From Streptomyces sp. CC0208 (lineage in GTDB: Bacteria > Actinomycetota > Actinomycetes > Streptomycetales > Streptomycetaceae), in NCBI RefSeq assembly GCF_003443735.1, contig NZ_CP031969.1, forward strand, positions 8,246,001 to 8,310,000: a stretch of 64,000 bases of DNA, written 5' to 3'. A model generated the notes under the pieces. It had not been told where the DNA came from and made no database searches. It was given only the letters and a program-made list of their open reading frames with translations. The position numbers and the translations under genes were made by a program. Positions 27,386-35,465 of the stretch are shown here, one piece after another (position 1 is the first letter of the stretch; each line of letters starts with the position of its first letter).

Positions 27386-27500
27386 CAGCTTCGAGGAGGA
27401 CGACCATGCCGTCCTCGTCCCGCTGGTCGAAGACGTCGGGGGCGAGCATGACGCACTGGCCCGAGGCGACGCACTTGGGAACGTCGACTTCTACACGCAT
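27386..27500 (-). pseudogene. [3Fe-4S] ferredoxin, 3' truncated
   Basis: The start is ATG at 27500, encoding MRVEVDVPKCVASGQCVMLA then PDVFDQRDEDGMVVLLE. This is the N-terminal 38 residues of a P450-type ferredoxin (normally about 64). Two of the three cluster cysteines (CVASGQC) remain, and the C-terminal CP motif is lost at the junction with the MFS fragment. The leader contains G/C homopolymer runs. It lies 47 bases after the P450 and was once its redox partner. Confidence 0.8.
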
Positions 27501-27547
27501 GACGGTTCTTCCCTGTGGGGGGGTGGGGGGGGGTAAGCGGGTGCGGG

Positions 27548-28753
27548 TCACCAGGTGACGGGCAGTTCGTGGACGCCGTAGACGATGGAATCCCGCTTGA
27601 AAGCGATGCCCTGCATCGGCACGGCGACCTTCAGGCCGGGGAGCCGGCGGAAGAGTTCCGGCAGGACTATCTGGAGTTCGGCGCGGGCCAGCGGCTGGCC
27701 GAGGCACTGGTGGATGCCGTAGCCGAAGGCCAGGTGCCGGCGGGCGTCGGCGCGTTCCAGGTCGAGGTCGTCGGGGGCGGCGAAGACCTCCGGGTCGCGG
27801 TTGGCGACTCCGACCGGGATGATCACACCCTCGCCGGCGCGGATGGTGACGCCGCCGATGGTGACGTCCTCCACGGCCGTACGGCGCAGCCCGCCGTGCA
27901 CGATCGAGATGTGGCGCAGCAACTCCTCGACCGCGCCTGCCACCTGGTCCTGATCGCCGAGCACGTACGGGATCTGCTCGGGATGGTGCAGCAGGGTGAT
28001 GGTGCTCAGCGCGATCATGTTCGCCGTCGTCTCGTGCCCGGCGAACAGCAGGAAGGAGCTCAGGTCGGCCGCGTCCTGCTCGGTGATGACACCGGCTTCG
28101 ACCTGCTCGGCGAGCCGGGTGACCAGGTCGTCGCCAGGCGTCGTGCGCTTGGTCCGCACGAGTTCCAGCAGATACGTGGCCAGTGCCTGCTGCGCACGGG
28201 TGGTCTCCTCCGCCGTGGCGGTCAGGTCGACGAAGACCTTCGAGTGCCGCTGGAAAAAGGGGTGGTCCTCGTACGGCACGCCCAGCAGTTCGCAGATCAC
28301 CAGGGAGGGCAACGGCAGCGCGAAGCGCTCCACGAAATCGGCCGGGCCCGGCCGCCCCGTGAGGTCACCGAGGAGCTCGTCGGTCAGACGGGCGATGGCC
28401 GGACGCAGCGCGTCGATACGTTTGACCATGAACTCCCGGGTCAGGGTGCGCCGCATCAGGGCGTGCACGGGGTCGTCATGGCCCTGGAAGAAGCCGCGCC
28501 GGGGCTGCGGGGTGCCTGGCTTGAAGTTGGGCGCACCGGGCCGAGACGGGTCGGAGCTGAACGCCGGGCTGCCGAGCACCGCCCGCGCGTCTTCCCAGCG
28601 GGTCACGAGCCACGCGCTGAGTTGCCCCTCCCACAGGGAGACCCGGGTGACCGGGCGCTCCGTCCGCAGTTCGGCATACAGGGGCGGAGGGTCAAGAGGC
28701 GCGTCCTTCGGACGGGCGAGTTCGAACGCGGGGGCGGACGCAGACGAGGGCAT
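27548..28753 (-). CDS. Cytochrome P450 (CYP105-like)
   Basis: This is a complete 401-residue soluble bacterial P450. The I-helix oxygen motif is AGHETT at 238-243, ExxR is EELLR at 276-280, and the haem loop FGYGIHQCLGQPLAR has Cys350. It needs a ferredoxin and reductase, but the ferredoxin gene directly downstream is truncated, so activity would depend on another ferredoxin of the cell. It is divergent from a TetR regulator, with two TetR-type palindromes between them. The substrate is unknown. Confidence 0.93.
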   Translation of the reverse strand: MPSSASAPAFELARPKDAPLDPPPLYAELRTERPVTRVSLWEGQLSAWLVTRWEDARAVLGSPAFSSDPSRPGAPNFKPGTPQPRRGFFQGHDDPVHALMRRTLTREFMVKRIDALRPAIARLTDELLGDLTGRPGPADFVERFALPLPSLVICELLGVPYEDHPFFQRHSKVFVDLTATAEETTRAQQALATYLLELVRTKRTTPGDDLVTRLAEQVEAGVITEQDAADLSSFLLFAGHETTANMIALSTITLLHHPEQIPYVLGDQDQVAGAVEELLRHISIVHGGLRRTAVEDVTIGGVTIRAGEGVIIPVGVANRDPEVFAAPDDLDLERADARRHLAFGYGIHQCLGQPLARAELQIVLPELFRRLPGLKVAVPMQGIAFKRDSIVYGVHELPVTW

Positions 28754-28775
28754 AGCTGTTCCTCTCCACCGTCAA

Positions 28776-28788
28776 CTAACAGCGTTAG
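28776..28788. promoter_or_regulatory. TetR operator, half-conserved copy
   Basis: CTAAC-AGC-GTTAG is a 5-3-5 palindrome 22 bases before the P450 ATG. It matches the core of the perfect site at 28804-28820. Confidence 0.7.
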
Positions 28789-28803
28789 GTGTTCTGCTTG
28801 ATA

Positions 28804-28820
28804 GACTAACACCGTTAGTC
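28804..28820. promoter_or_regulatory. TetR operator, perfect palindrome
   Basis: GACTAAC-ACC-GTTAGTC is a perfect 7-3-7 palindrome in the P450/TetR divergent promoter. With the copy at 28776, centre-to-centre spacing is about 30 bases, allowing control of both genes. Confidence 0.75.
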
Positions 28821-28923
28821 GAAGGGTGTGAAGCCGCATCCTCTGTTTCCGCCTCTGCGGCGCCGGCCGTACGGGTAGGGGGCCCGGGCGGGCAGATAGG
28901 GTGCACACAGCGAGGAGGTGGCC

Positions 28924-29610
28924 GTGAAGCAGCAGGTCAGACGGGTGCCCAATGTGCGGGGCGAGGGGGAACGGCTACGGCAGGAGATCCTCGACGCGGC
29001 GACCCGCATCCTGGAGGAGACGGGACGCGAGGACGCGCTCTCCCTGCGAGGAGTGGCCCGCGAGGTCGGCATCTCCGCGCCCAGCGTCTATCTGCACTTC
29101 AAGGACAAGACCGAACTGGTCGCCACCGTGCTCGACGCCGCCTACCGGGCGCTGGCCGCAGCGATGGGCGAGGCCGGGGAAGCGGCCGCCGCGGCCGGCG
29201 CCGCCCCGTGGGAGCGGATAGGGGCCACCACCGCCGCCTACCGCAGATTCGCCATCGACAAGCCCCGCCGGTACCGGCTGATGTTCAGCCTGGAATACGA
29301 ACCCGAGCGTCAGCCCTCCGCCGAGACCCCCCTCGGCACCGTGCTCCAGGCATGGACCCACGCCGTGGACACCTATCTCGCGGCGATCGCGCCCGCCCGT
29401 CGATCGGAAGCGGAGACCGTCGGCATCCACCTGTGGACCGCCCTGCACGGCCAACTGGTCCTCTGGCACACCCTGCCAGGTCACCACACCAGCAGCGAAG
29501 ACATCCTGATCGAACTTGAACAGTCATTGCTGCACCGGCTGCTGCCCATTCCGGCCCCTCAGCCATCAACCCCGACGCTCGACGCCGCACACAGCCAGCG
29601 AGGCAGTTGA
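28924..29610 (+). CDS. TetR-family transcriptional regulator
   Basis: This is a 228-residue regulator. The HTH is RLRQEILDAATRILEETG, then LSLRGVAREVGISAPSVYLHF (about 20-60). The C-terminal domain resembles TetR_C_13-type ligand domains (RRYRLMFSLEYEPE). GTG at 28924 is preferred (AGGAGG 5 bases upstream) over GTG at 28918, which abuts the ribosome site. It probably represses the divergent P450 through the two palindromes and may sense a P450 substrate. Confidence 0.9.
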   Translation: MKQQVRRVPNVRGEGERLRQEILDAATRILEETGREDALSLRGVAREVGISAPSVYLHFKDKTELVATVLDAAYRALAAAMGEAGEAAAAAGAAPWERIGATTAAYRRFAIDKPRRYRLMFSLEYEPERQPSAETPLGTVLQAWTHAVDTYLAAIAPARRSEAETVGIHLWTALHGQLVLWHTLPGHHTSSEDILIELEQSLLHRLLPIPAPQPSTPTLDAAHSQRGS

Positions 29611-29689
29611 GAACGTCGCACCGGACGCCGCTGAAGCGCGGCTACCGCTCGAATCGGCCGGCGCTGCACCACGAGCAGGGGGTTCGTTC

Positions 29690-29850
29690 ACCGATCCGGC
29701 ACCCACACCGGCCGCTGCCCCAACCCCAACGGACAGCCCGCGTACGGCACCAGCTCCAAGGTCGTCCTGACCAGCGCACACCTCGACCGCACCCCCGGAA
29801 CTGCGACCCTGTCGGTAACCCGGGCTATCAGAACGTGCGGAATGCTCCGC
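29690..29850 (+). pseudogene. Possible HNH-endonuclease remnant
   Basis: CGRCPNPNGQPAYGTSSK then VVLTSAHLDRTP, and after a one-base shift NCDPVGNPGYQN, recalls phage-type HNH nucleases (C..C, AHLDH-P-NC). It is short, frameshifted and has no usable start. I offer it only as a possible fragment in a region of gene debris. Confidence 0.35.
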
Positions 29851-29852
29851 GA

Positions 29853-29987
29853 TCAGCGCCGAAGAGAGAGGAGGAGACCGGCGAGGGCCAGGAGCATCCA
29901 GGCAGCCAGATAGCCGAATGCGGCTGCTGGGGAGAACACACTCCAGAGGATGCCAGCGATGGTGGACGCGGCGAGGTTGCCGAGGGA
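29853..29987 (-). pseudogene. MFS transporter, C-terminal tail fragment
   Basis: The last ~44 residues of an MFS-type transporter are readable on the minus strand: LGNLAASTIAGILWSVFSP, then AAAFGYLAAWMLLALAGLL, ending LSLRR. The rest of the gene is absent; upstream sequence belongs to the amidohydrolase debris. Confidence 0.65.
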
Positions 29988-30435
29988 CTGCGCGTGCGGG
30001 AGATCCTTCGGGCCGGTGCCGACGCGATCAAGGTGTGCACCACCGGGGGAGTGGCCTCGCCCGGCGACGACCCCCGGCACGCGCATTTCCGCGACGACGA
30101 ACTCGCCATGATGATGGCCGAGGTCCGCGCCGCCGGGGTGCACGCGACGGCGCATGTTGCCTCCGGCCTCGGCGAGCCGGATCACGGCGAGCGGCGCCGA
30201 CAGCGTGGGCACCAACCAGGTGCCGTGGGCGAGCATCAGCTCGATTCCCTCGTCGCGAGGTAGATACCTCGGTGAACTGGCCCTCATGGAGAAGGGCGGT
30301 ATGAGTCCCGCCGAGGTCCTGGCCACCACCACGTCCTCGGCCGCCGACCTGCTCGGTATGAGCGACCTGACGGGCCGCCTGCGCCCAGGCCTCCTCGCCG
30401 ACCTCGTCGTCGTCGACGGCGACCCCCGCCCATCC
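29985..30435 (+). pseudogene. Amidohydrolase remnant with an internal inverted segment
   Basis: The plus strand reads LRVREILRAGADAIKVCTTG, then GGVASPGDDPRHAHFRDDEL up to HATAHVASG (about 30167), and resumes at about 30256 with YLGELALMEKGGMSPAEVLA and LLADLVVVDGDP. These are the middle and end of a metal-dependent amidohydrolase (imidazolonepropionase/prolidase-like). The missing piece between them, GIELMLAHGTWLVPTLSAP then LAVIRLAEAGG, is present but on the minus strand (about 30159-30254). A ~95-bp internal inversion has therefore occurred, together with loss of the N-terminal third. Confidence 0.75.
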
Positions 30436-30588
30436 CGCGATAGCTCCCGCTGGTCGGCCTGGCGCTGGAGGGCATGCAGGCCTCGACGGCGACGCCCGCG
30501 TCCATTCGCGCGGCTCGGCGGTCACGAGTCCTGGGCACGCCCCGCGGGACGGCGGCGATCGCCGGCAGTCACACCGCGGAACGCCTGT

Positions 30589-31494
30589 CTAGGAACACAG
30601 GGTCCCGGCGGTCTCGATGAACAGTTCCGCGATGGCCTTGGTCGACGGTGTCGGTGGAGTGTCGCGCAGCCGGGTGAGCAGGATGCGGCGAACGGGGGCC
30701 GAGGGGCCCAGGTCGATGGTGGTGACGTCGTCCCGCAGGCTGGCCAGGGCGAACCTGGGGGCGAGCGTGATGCCCAGGCCGACCGCCGCCATGGCCTGGG
30801 CTTCCTGGTAGTCGTGTGCCCGGTAGGCGATCTTCGGCTCGAAGCCGGCGGCACGGCAGCTACGGTTGAGCAGCTCGGCGACCGGGTGATCGCTCCGGAC
30901 GATCCAGTTCTCCTCGGCCAGCTCCTCAAAACCGGCGGAGTGCCGGGCGGCGAGCGGGTGGCCGGTGGCGACGACCAGGCAGGTGTGGTCGTCCAGCAGA
31001 TGGGTGACATCGAGGTTGGTCTCGTCCAGGCGCCGCCACGGATAGTCCCACATCAAGGACAACTCGATCTCCCGGCTCTCCAGGAGGTCCATCAGGCCGG
31101 CGTTGCGGTCGCTGTGCACGGCCAGCTCAACCTGCGGGTACCGGGTGCGAAAGGCGCGCACGACGCGGGGCAGCAGGGATGCGGCGATGGTGGGGAAGGT
31201 ACCGATGTGCAAGGTCCCGCTGTGCAGGCCCGCGATGTCATCGAGGGATCGGCGTGCGGCCCGCAACTGGCGATCGATCCGGGCAGCATGCTCGACCAGA
31301 GTGCGGCCGGCCTCGGTGAGCGTGACGCCCCGGGGGTGCCGCGCGATCAGCGGCTGCCCGGCCTCCGCTTCCAGCCTGCTGATCTGCTGGGACACCGCCG
31401 AGGGCGTATAGCTCAGGGCGATCGAGGCCGCCGTGATGGAGCCCCGGCGAGCCACCTCGGCCAGCACCAGCATGCGGCGTACATCGAGGCTCAT
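30589..31494 (-). CDS. LysR-family transcriptional regulator
   Basis: This is a 301-residue LysR protein. The N-terminal HTH is MLVLAEVARRGSITAASIAL then SYTPSAVSQQISRLE, and the substrate-binding domain follows from about 90. The start is ATG at 31494 (AAGGCGG 5 bases upstream) rather than the ATG at 31512. It is divergent from the TcuA-like flavoenzyme, as TcuR is in enterobacteria, so it is the likely regulator of that gene. Confidence 0.9.
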   Translation of the reverse strand: MSLDVRRMLVLAEVARRGSITAASIALSYTPSAVSQQISRLEAEAGQPLIARHPRGVTLTEAGRTLVEHAARIDRQLRAARRSLDDIAGLHSGTLHIGTFPTIAASLLPRVVRAFRTRYPQVELAVHSDRNAGLMDLLESREIELSLMWDYPWRRLDETNLDVTHLLDDHTCLVVATGHPLAARHSAGFEELAEENWIVRSDHPVAELLNRSCRAAGFEPKIAYRAHDYQEAQAMAAVGLGITLAPRFALASLRDDVTTIDLGPSAPVRRILLTRLRDTPPTPSTKAIAELFIETAGTLCS

Positions 31495-31575
31495 CCCGAC
31501 CGCCTTAAGCATTCATGAAAGCAGCTTCAATTTCTTTCGATTGTACTGATGGCGCTGCTGGCGCATCGTCGTACT

Positions 31576-31618
31576 GCCCGGCGGGCGGGCCGCGCAGCCG
31601 TCAACCCGCCCGCCGGGC
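31576..31618. promoter_or_regulatory. 14-bp-arm hairpin upstream of tcuA-like gene
   Basis: GCCCGGCGGGCGGG at 31576-31589 is the exact reverse complement of 31605-31618, with a 15-base spacer. It lies in the LysR/TcuA divergent region, 118 bases before the TcuA start. It could be a 5'-UTR structure, a terminator for transcripts arriving from elsewhere, or part of an operator. Confidence 0.5.
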
Positions 31619-31735
31619 CCTGGTGAAAGAGATCCATGCTGCGGTCGCGTACGCACACAGTCCCTCATCCGTACGCCCCAGCCCCGAAAGGATCTCCGAT
31701 CCGGGCATCTGCTGTCCGAACCCCTGGGAGTACAC

Positions 31736-33208
31736 ATGACCGAGCAGTGGGACGTCGTCGTGGTCGGCGGCGGGAACGCCGGCTTCAGCGCGGCTCAGTC
31801 CGCCCGACAGCAGGGAGCATGGGTGCTGCTGCTGGAGAAGGCCCCCCGCCAATGGGCCGGAGGCAACTCCTACTTCACTGCCGGGGCGATGCGCACCAGC
31901 CACGGCGGGCTTACCGACCTCACCTCGCTGGTCGAGCCACTTCCCGCGGACCGTGCAGGACGCGTCGACCTCGCCCCTTACACCGACGCCGACTTCCTCG
32001 CCGACCTGACCCGGGTGACCCAGGGAAGGACCGACCCCGAACTCGCCAGGATCCTGGTCGGTGAATCCCGCGAGACGATGACCTGGCTGCGCAGCCTCGG
32101 CCTGCGATTCGAGCTCATGTTCCACCGGCAGGCTTACGAGGTGGACGGGCGCTACCGGTTCTGGGGCGGACTGGCCGTCGGCGTGGTCGGCGGGGGCAAA
32201 GGAATGATCGACCAGCACCTTGCCGCCGCCGATCGCAGTGGCATCGAAGTCCGCTTCGACAGCCCCGTCACCGGCCTGGCCACCGCAGCCGACGGCTCCG
32301 TTGGCGGCGTGATGCTCGCCGACGGGCAGCGCATCGAGGCCGACGGCGTGGTCCTCACCAGCGGCGGCTTCGAGGCCAACCCGCAGATGCGGGCCGGCTA
32401 CCTGGGCGCGGGCTGGGACCTGGCCCTGGTGCGCGGAACCCCGTACAACACCGGCGAGGGCATCCGCATGGCCCTGGCGGCCGGCGCGCAACCCTACGGC
32501 CACTGGAGCGGCTGCCACGCGGTGGCCTGGGACAGCCAGGCCCGAGCGACCGGCGACCGGGAGCTGACCAACCAACTCACCCGCGGCGGCTACCCGTTCG
32601 GCATCGTGGTCAACGCCGAGGGGCGCCGGTTCGTCGACGAGGGAGCGGACTTCCGCAACTACACCTACGCCAAGTACGGTGCCGAGATCCTCAAGCAACC
32701 GGCAGGCGTCGCCTACCAGCTCTTCGACGCGACGTCCGCGCCGCTGCTGCGCCCCGAGGAGTACGCCTCGGCGGGCATCACCAGGGTGGAGTCCGACACC
32801 GTGGAGGGCCTGGCCAAGGAACTCGGCATGGACGAGGGCCGGCTGGCGGAGACGGTTGAGCGGTTCAACGCCGCCGTTGTTCCCGGTCGCTTCGACCCGA
32901 CGGTCAAGGACGGCTGCCGGACCGAGGGCATCACCCCTCCCAAGTCCAACTGGGCCCAGCCGCTGACCACTCCTCCGTACGTCGCCTTCCCGGTGACCTG
33001 CGGCATCACCTTCACCTTCGGCGGGCTGCGGATCGACGCCGACGCGCGGGTGCTGGACCTGAGCGGCCGCCCCGTCCCTGGGCTGTACGCGGCCGGCGAA
33101 CTCGTCGGCGGGCTCTTCTGGTTCAACTACCCGGGAGGCTCCGGACTCACCGCCGGTTCGGTGCTCGGCAGGCGCGCCGGGCGCTCAGCAGCCGCCGACA
33201 CGCATTGA
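31736..33208 (+). CDS. tcuA: FAD-dependent dehydrogenase, tricarballylate dehydrogenase (TcuA)-like
   Basis: This is a 490-residue flavoprotein of the fumarate reductase/succinate dehydrogenase type. The N-terminal dinucleotide motif VVVVGGGNAGFSAA lies near 7-20 with LLLEKAPRQWAGGNS. The C-terminal FAD segment GLYAAGELVGGLFWFNYPGG then SGLTAGSVLGRRAG resembles TcuA, which oxidises tricarballylate to cis-aconitate. KstD-type steroid dehydrogenases are a second possibility. No TcuB (electron transfer) or TcuC (transport) gene follows; the next feature is an IS element. The regulator is probably the divergent LysR. Confidence 0.72.
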   Translation: MTEQWDVVVVGGGNAGFSAAQSARQQGAWVLLLEKAPRQWAGGNSYFTAGAMRTSHGGLTDLTSLVEPLPADRAGRVDLAPYTDADFLADLTRVTQGRTDPELARILVGESRETMTWLRSLGLRFELMFHRQAYEVDGRYRFWGGLAVGVVGGGKGMIDQHLAAADRSGIEVRFDSPVTGLATAADGSVGGVMLADGQRIEADGVVLTSGGFEANPQMRAGYLGAGWDLALVRGTPYNTGEGIRMALAAGAQPYGHWSGCHAVAWDSQARATGDRELTNQLTRGGYPFGIVVNAEGRRFVDEGADFRNYTYAKYGAEILKQPAGVAYQLFDATSAPLLRPEEYASAGITRVESDTVEGLAKELGMDEGRLAETVERFNAAVVPGRFDPTVKDGCRTEGITPPKSNWAQPLTTPPYVAFPVTCGITFTFGGLRIDADARVLDLSGRPVPGLYAAGELVGGLFWFNYPGGSGLTAGSVLGRRAGRSAAADTH

Positions 33209-33524
33209 CGGCGACGCCGCAACGGGTTGAATCACACGGTGTGTGGTAGATGCGGTGACCGCCTGCTTCGTCGATGAAGTCGGCCCGCGCGCCCCAGCGG
33301 TTGCTGACGCACGGCTGTGGTGATGACGCACGTATGACGCACGAAGCCTTCCGAGGGGCCTGGATTCGTCCTTGAAAGCGCCTCTGAGCTGCATGTTTCC
33401 CGGGTGGGGTCGGACTGCATACCTTCCCGATGACGCGTCACCTGGAGTGCGTGGCGATCCATGAGTCGACCGCCAAGGCCCCTGACCTGCGGTTTGGGGA
33501 ATTGTCCCTCGGTTCGACGACTTA
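33209..33524. other. Spacer before IS element, no gene seen
   Basis: This is about 315 bases with repeated TGACGCACG words (near 33310 and 33327) and no convincing gene. One minus-strand frame reads RWGARADFIDEAGGHRIYHT, which looks protein-like but too short to name. The IS insertion at 33525 may have removed its remainder. Confidence 0.35.
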
Positions 33525-34491
33525 GAACTCGCGCAGCTAGGCTCGATGGGGTACCTCGGAAGTAGTAGAGGAACAGGGCCTGGTGATCATGGAGTTGCGA
33601 CGCTCTGTGATCACCGGGAGACCTGTGCCTGCCTTGCCGTCATGGCTGACCGAACCCCTGTGGGACCAATTCGCGGCGCTGCTGCCACAGCGGCCCGTCT
33701 ACGCTCCGACCCACCCGCTGGGCTGCCACCGCACGCGGATCAGCGACCGGATCATCTTCGACAAACTGCTGCAACTCCTGCGCTTCGGCTGCTCCTACGA
33801 AGCCCTGGCGGACACCACCTGCTCGGCCACCACGATTCGCAACCGCCGTGACGAGTGGATCCGGCTCGGCGTCTTCGCCCGGCTCCGGCACATCGCTCTG
33901 GAGGCGTACGACCGCATCGTCGGCCTCGTTCTGGACCAGGTCGCCATCGACGGGTCGATCACCAAGGCACCCGGAGGCGGAGAAGCCGCTGGACGCTCGC
34001 CGGTCGACCGGGGCAAACAGGGCCTCAAACGCTCGGGGATGACTGACGGGTACGGCATCCCGCTGGGCCGCGTCCTGGCCGGGGCGAACTGCCACGACTC
34101 GCCGCTGCTCGCCCCGACCCTGGACCTTCTGGACGGCCTGGGCCCGCTGCCCGACGACATCACCGTGAACCTCGACGCCGGCTACGACTCGGGCAGGACC
34201 CGTATCACCCTCGACGAACGCGGACTGCGCGGCCGGATCGCACACAGGGGCGAGAAGGCTCCCGTCCAGGCCACCGGGCGCTGGCACGTAGAGCGCACCC
34301 ACGCCTGGCAGAACGCCTTCCATCGACTCGCACGCTGCTACGAACGCCGGATCGACGTCATCAACGCCTTCTTCGACCTCACGGATGCCGTTATCACCGT
34401 GCGTAGCCTCGTTCGCCGCGCCTGGACCACTCACCGCTGGGACGACCGCCCCACCCGGCGACCATGACCCCGCCCCCAATTGCGCGAGTTC
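33525..34491 (+). mobile_element. Complete IS5-type insertion sequence
   Basis: The ends are inverted repeats: GAACTCGCGCAGCTAGG at the left and, read inward from the right, GAACTCGCGCAATTGGG (11 identical bases, then partial). The element is 967 bp with one transposase gene. Flanks are TTA on the left and TCA on the right, so no exact target duplication is seen. A truncated second copy of the left end lies inverted at 36170-36425. Confidence 0.88.
33589..34467 (+). CDS. IS5-family DDE transposase
   Basis: This is a 292-residue transposase. The N-terminus is MELRRSVITGRPVPALPSWL, the HTH region GCSYEALADTTCSATTIRNR. DDE residues are the Asp in VAIDGSITKAP, the Asp in VNLDAGYDSGRTR, and the Glu in HVERTHAW. 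It looks intact from ATG 33589. In the second (truncated) copy, one G fewer at 33572-33576 makes the frame open from an earlier ATG (MGYLGSSREQG). The upstream G here may thus be an insertion that forces use of the downstream start. Confidence 0.87.
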   Translation: MELRRSVITGRPVPALPSWLTEPLWDQFAALLPQRPVYAPTHPLGCHRTRISDRIIFDKLLQLLRFGCSYEALADTTCSATTIRNRRDEWIRLGVFARLRHIALEAYDRIVGLVLDQVAIDGSITKAPGGGEAAGRSPVDRGKQGLKRSGMTDGYGIPLGRVLAGANCHDSPLLAPTLDLLDGLGPLPDDITVNLDAGYDSGRTRITLDERGLRGRIAHRGEKAPVQATGRWHVERTHAWQNAFHRLARCYERRIDVINAFFDLTDAVITVRSLVRRAWTTHRWDDRPTRRP

Positions 34492-34598
34492 TCACCGGCT
34501 CCGGCGAAGCACCAGAAGCACCAAAGGAGAACGGGCTCTGTCCCTTGAGCTACGAGGGCCTCTTGCCCGAGAGCCTGGCGGCCGTCGGCGGCGGTGGG

Positions 34599-35402
34599 TT
34601 ACGGCATTGACGCGAATGCCTCCCGGTGGTCGCGTGCCCACTGCTCGAACGTGCCCGCCGGTCGGCCGAGCACCTGCGGCACGTGGTCGGTGACGTAGGC
34701 CGCACCGCCGGCGCGCGCCCAGCCGATGCCGGTGCTCATCCCGGCCGGCAACTGGTCGAGCGCATTCGTGTCGGTGATCTTGACCGGCCGTTCCAGCACG
34801 CCCTCCAGGATCGCCGCCTGGTCTGCGAACGTCAGCAGCTCCGGCCCGGTCAGGTCGTACCGCTGCCCGTCGTGCGCATCGCTGGTCATGGCGGCGACGG
34901 CGACCGCGGCCACGTCCCTTGGGTCGACGATGGCCTGCCGGGAGTCGCCGGCCAGGTTCGGGATCGGCTCTCCGGCCTGGATCAGCGCCCGATACCACAA
35001 GAAGTTCGAGGCGAAGCTCGGCGGGCGGAGCATCGTCCACACGAGCCCACTGGCCTCGATCGCCTCCTCCGCGGCGAGGTGCCACGCGCCGACGGTCGCC
35101 CCGTCGAACAGCTCGCCGCTGCCGATGGCGGACAGCTTGACGACCTTACGGACGCCCGCCGCCCGCGCGGCCGTCACCAGGGCGATGTCGTGGTCCGCGG
35201 TCGGCACGGGGGGCACGGTCACGAGAAAGACCGTGTCGACGTCGGCCACCGCCCGTGCCAGCGACGCCGGGTCGTCGAAGTCGGCCCGCACCCCGCCGGG
35301 CCGCTCGCGGCGGGACATCGCCCGAAACGGCACGCCCCGCTCGGTGAGCAGACGCACGACGTGACTACCGATGGTGCCGGTGGCACCGGTAACGAGGATC
35401 AT
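34599..35402 (-). CDS. NmrA-family NAD(P)-binding protein
   Basis: This is a 267-residue atypical SDR of the NmrA/HSCARG class. The N-terminal GATGTIGSHV lies near 6-15; after the cofactor fold come VVKLSAIGSG and SGLVWTMLRPPSFASNFL. It lacks a YxxxK active site, so it is either a redox sensor or a quinone/isoflavone-reductase-like enzyme. It is divergent from an AraC-type regulator 63 bases away. The pair is bracketed by IS copies. Confidence 0.88.
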   Translation of the reverse strand: MILVTGATGTIGSHVVRLLTERGVPFRAMSRRERPGGVRADFDDPASLARAVADVDTVFLVTVPPVPTADHDIALVTAARAAGVRKVVKLSAIGSGELFDGATVGAWHLAAEEAIEASGLVWTMLRPPSFASNFLWYRALIQAGEPIPNLAGDSRQAIVDPRDVAAVAVAAMTSDAHDGQRYDLTGPELLTFADQAAILEGVLERPVKITDTNALDQLPAGMSTGIGWARAGGAAYVTDHVPQVLGRPAGTFEQWARDHREAFASMP

Positions 35403-35465
35403 GTCTCGACGGTCGCATCGCTCTCACGCCGCGTGATAGGAAGTTTCGGCACTATCGTGGGCCGC

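Noticed and set aside
27507..27540. The G-run (about 27518-27535) as a phase-variable tract
   Set aside because: It lies in the leader of an already truncated ferredoxin gene. Nothing links its length to expression, and homopolymer length is uncertain in sequencing.
29690..29850. A functional HNH nuclease
   Set aside because: Only about 50 residues recall the family and a frameshift lies in the middle. Kept only as a low-confidence remnant.
33209..33524. A tRNA or phage attachment site near 33.4 kb
   Set aside because: GGTTTGGGGA and TTCGACGA words suggested tRNA-like pieces, but no cloverleaf can be drawn and no integrase gene is nearby.
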